From DATKXO01 sp035528995 (GTDB taxonomy: Bacteria > Planctomycetota > Phycisphaerae > UBA1845): a DNA stretch of 6,690 nucleotides. This document shows, in pieces, positions 5,282 through 6,690 of the stretch. The stretch lies in the NCBI GenBank assembly GCA_035528995.1, contig DATKXO010000425.1, forward strand, positions 1 to 6,690, in the 5' to 3' direction. Both the position numbers and the translations under genes were made by a program. Position 1 is the stretch's first letter. Each line of letters begins with the position of its first letter. The notes under the pieces are model-generated. The model did no database searches. It saw only the letters and a list, made by a program, of their open reading frames with translations, and was not told the DNA's origin.

Positions 5282-6337
5282 TCATTCCTCCGGGACGACA
5301 TGCACCCAGCCGTACGGATCCGGCGCATCGCCCACCTGAATAGCCGTCAGTCTCTCGTACAGCGCAACGCAGTAGCGCCCCGGCTTGCCGTCCTTGGAGT
5401 AGACGACCTTGCGGTCACGGTAGGTGATCGAGCCGACCGGCGTGATCACCGCCGCGGTCCCGCAACAGCCGGCTTCCTGAAGATCGAAGATCTCTTCCAC
5501 CGGCATCGGCCGCCGCTCCGGGCGCAATCCCAACTCTTCGGCCAGCGTGATAAGTGACTTGTTGGTGATCGACGGCAGGATCGACTCACTCTCGGGCGTC
5601 ACGTAGCGACCGTCCTTGGTGATGGCGAAGAAGTTGGCCGGGGCACATTCGTCGATATACTTCTTCTCCTTCGCGTCCAGGAACAGCGCGTCGGCATAGC
5701 CCTCCTGCCGGGCCAGCAGGCTGGGGTGCAGCCCGGCGGCGTAGTTGCCGCCGACCTTCACGTGCCCGACCCCGCACGGGGCCGCCCGGTCATACTTGTC
5801 CTCGATTTTCAGCGCCATGGGCTTGAAGCCGGTCTTGAAGTACGGTCCGACCGGGGTGACCAGCACGAGGAACAGGTACTCGTCGGCCGGCCGGACGCCG
5901 ATCCGTGGCCCGGCTCCCAACACCAGCGGGCGTATGTACAGGCTCGCGCCGGTCCCGTGCGGCGGCACGTACTTGCGGTTCGCATTCACCACCCGGAAGA
6001 CCGCCTGGATGAACAGCTCCTCCGGTACCGGCGCCATGTGCAGCCTCTCGCAAGAGCGGATTATGCGTTTGGCGTTCTCGTCGATGCGGAAGACCACCAC
6101 GTCGCCACGCTTGGTCTCGTATGCCTTGAGCCCCTCGAAGCACTCCTGGCCGTAATGCAGGCAGGTTGCCGCGATGTGCAGCGGGATTGTCTCGTCCGAG
6201 GTAAGCACGCCCTCGTCCCAGGCCCCGTCCCGCCAAATGTGCCGGATGTTGTAGTCGGTCTTGTGGTACCCGAAGTCCAGGTTTGGCCAGTCGAGGTCGG
6301 CCTTGCTCATCTTCATCTCCTTGAGACCGGGGAGCAT
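5282..6337 (-). CDS. ilvE: Branched-chain amino-acid aminotransferase (BCAT type II)
   Basis: This 351-aa PLP enzyme of fold type IV reversibly transfers the amino group between Leu, Ile or Val and 2-oxoglutarate in the cytoplasm. Visible hallmarks are H-Y-G-Q-E-C-F-E-G-L-K-A-Y (61-73), Y-I-R-P (134-137), the Schiff-base Lys194 in G-H-V-K-V-G-G-N-Y, the PLP-site Glu230 in E-C-A-P-A-N-F-F, and C-G-T-A-A-V near 292-297 with T-P-V-G (299-302). Length and motifs fit the eukaryote-like BCAT group rather than the shorter E. coli IlvE form. Two starts are credible. Met1 (6335-6337) has AGGAG six bases upstream. Met10 (6308-6310) has AAGGAG six bases upstream and gives M-S-K-A-D-L. An in-frame TAA upstream of Met1 bars anything longer. 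It is convergent with the channel gene and divergent from the gene at 6561. Its own promoter appears to be at 6421-6449. Confidence 0.95.
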   Translation of the reverse strand: MLPGLKEMKMSKADLDWPNLDFGYHKTDYNIRHIWRDGAWDEGVLTSDETIPLHIAATCLHYGQECFEGLKAYETKRGDVVVFRIDENAKRIIRSCERLHMAPVPEELFIQAVFRVVNANRKYVPPHGTGASLYIRPLVLGAGPRIGVRPADEYLFLVLVTPVGPYFKTGFKPMALKIEDKYDRAAPCGVGHVKVGGNYAAGLHPSLLARQEGYADALFLDAKEKKYIDECAPANFFAITKDGRYVTPESESILPSITNKSLITLAEELGLRPERRPMPVEEIFDLQEAGCCGTAAVITPVGSITYRDRKVVYSKDGKPGRYCVALYERLTAIQVGDAPDPYGWVHVVPEE

Positions 6338-6388
6338 GGGAATCTCCTGGATCGCTTACGCCCTGGCGCGTAGCTCACGAAGGCCACG

Positions 6389-6443
6389 CGGCAAACCGGG
6401 CCCTCACCTCCTGCATTTTCAGCATAGACGATGGGGTTTGCCG
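6389..6443. repeat. 9-bp inverted repeat bracketing the ilvE promoter
   Basis: CGGCAAACC (6389-6397) and GGTTTGCCG (6435-6443) are perfectly inverted with a 37-bp spacer that contains the putative ilvE -10 box and start point. Only one arm would be transcribed with ilvE, so any role would be at the DNA level, such as a split operator. A chance match is possible at this length. Confidence 0.35.
6404..6412 (-). promoter_or_regulatory. Orphan consensus Shine-Dalgarno in the ilvE leader
   Basis: On the minus strand this reads AGGAGGTGA, a full match to the 16S anti-SD core, yet it lies 66 bases upstream of the first ilvE start. No ATG or GTG follows at normal spacing. A TTG 12 bases after AGGAGG would open only a 12-codon frame that ends at the TAA before ilvE. 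It lies almost at the predicted mRNA 5' end, where such motifs can protect transcripts. Confidence 0.4.
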
Positions 6444-6449
6444 GAGCAA
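6421..6449 (-). promoter_or_regulatory. Candidate ilvE promoter
   Basis: On the minus strand TTGCTC (6449-6444) and TATGCT (6426-6421) are separated by exactly 17 bp, with three and four of six consensus bases. The start point would be near 6414, giving a leader of about 75-105 nt depending on the ilvE start used. It is back to back with the promoter at 6501-6509. Confidence 0.45.
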
Positions 6450-6500
6450 GTCATGTGCCACAGCCTCGCCGGTCGCCACGCTGATCACTGCCATTGGTGG

Positions 6501-6509
6501 TGATATACT
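6501..6509 (+). promoter_or_regulatory. Extended -10 promoter for the right-edge gene
   Basis: TGATATACT contains the TGn extension directly before TATACT (five of six match TATAAT), the best -10 box in the window. No good -35 is visible, as is usual for extended -10 promoters. The start near 6516 would leave a leader of about 45 nt before the GTG at 6561. Confidence 0.55.
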
Positions 6510-6542
6510 GTAAGTTCTGTGTTGGCGAGTGTTTAAGCCCCG

Positions 6543-6555
6543 CTACCCGAGGTAG
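6543..6555 (+). promoter_or_regulatory. Small hairpin overlapping the ribosome site of the right-edge gene
   Basis: CTACC and GGTAG pair around CGA. The likely ribosome site GAGG (6549-6552) runs from the loop into the 3' arm and lies eight bases before GTG 6561. The layout resembles the hairpin before the channel gene at 4094-4108, but this stem is only 5 bp. Confidence 0.35.
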
Positions 6556-6560
6556 TCCAC

Positions 6561-6690
6561 GTGTCATCCGTAAACGGCCATTCATCTGATGCCACCGAAG
6601 CCGCACCACCGGGTGGGGCAACTTCATCACCCGTGCACGACCCCGGCTCGCACAACGCGGCGGTCGCCCCCATCCACCTGCTGGGGCTCG
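6561..6690 (+). CDS. Unidentified protein, N-terminal fragment (GTG start, 3' end beyond window)
   Basis: The frame from GTG 6561 stays open to the window edge, giving 43 residues. The first about 35 are rich in Ser, Ala, Pro and Gly, like a disordered N-terminus, and the fragment ends in A-V-A-P-I-H-L-L-G-L, which could begin a membrane segment. From about codon 24 every codon ends in G or C, typical of real genes in this window, whereas the overlapping ATG frame at 6583 encodes an Arg/Pro/Ser-rich shadow. A GAGG ribosome site and an extended -10 promoter lie at suitable distances. No family is recognisable from this fragment. Confidence 0.65.
   Translation, partial: MSSVNGHSSDATEAAPPGGATSSPVHDPGSHNAAVAPIHLLGL

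Noticed and set aside
5726..6373. A 215-codon plus-strand frame opposite ilvE
   Set aside because: The minus strand here encodes all BCAT hallmarks, and the plus frame has no family features.
6338..6440. A T-box or leader-peptide attenuator before ilvE
   Set aside because: No T-box core motif and no paired terminator/antiterminator stems are visible, and the short frames in the leader are not rich in Ile or Val codons.
6583..6690. An ATG-started frame at the right edge
   Set aside because: It yields an Arg/Pro/Ser/His-rich sequence, while the overlapping GTG 6561 frame has strong G/C third positions and a ribosome site.

Overview
The window is GC-rich bacterial chromosome with four complete or nearly complete genes, one gene cut by each edge, and two short palindromic repeat elements between genes. 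The best clue to the host is the C-terminus of the first protein, two dockerin-like calcium-binding repeats of the form D-x-D-G-D-x-D ending in L-x-x-W-G. This tail is common on secreted proteins of Planctomycetes, especially Phycisphaerae, so an uncultured member of that group is the likely source. This is an inference from one protein family.

Layout. Positions 1-1758 (+) hold the 3' part of a secreted M1-family zinc aminopeptidase with an Ig-like domain and the dockerin-like tail. Positions 1804-2562 (+) encode a TrmJ-type tRNA 2'-O-methyltransferase. The 317 bp that follow contain a MITE-like palindromic element bracketed by an 18-bp perfect direct repeat, then a probable promoter and leader. 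Positions 2880-4067 (+) encode an exported thioredoxin-fold protein whose CxxC active site has become F-P-P-S. Positions 4109-5125 (+) encode a two-TM potassium channel with a cytoplasmic RCK ring of MthK type and a very unusual selectivity filter. The convergent gap 5126-5281 holds a second palindromic element of the same general family, with a tandemly repeated arm. Positions 5282-6337 (-) encode a branched-chain amino-acid aminotransferase (ilvE). A divergent promoter region follows, and at 6561 a GTG-started gene runs off the right edge.

The genes do not form an obvious pathway. They look like housekeeping and envelope genes: peptide degradation outside the cell, tRNA modification, an envelope redox-fold protein, K+ or cation transport, and Ile/Leu/Val metabolism. 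The thioredoxin-like gene and the channel gene are 41 bp apart on the same strand and may be cotranscribed. I see no CRISPR array, RNA gene, phage gene, toxin-antitoxin pair or defence system, and I do not claim a new system. The points most worth a second look are the channel filter (T-V-G-L-R-E), the redox-dead thioredoxin fold, the repeat elements, and start sites placed inside small hairpins.
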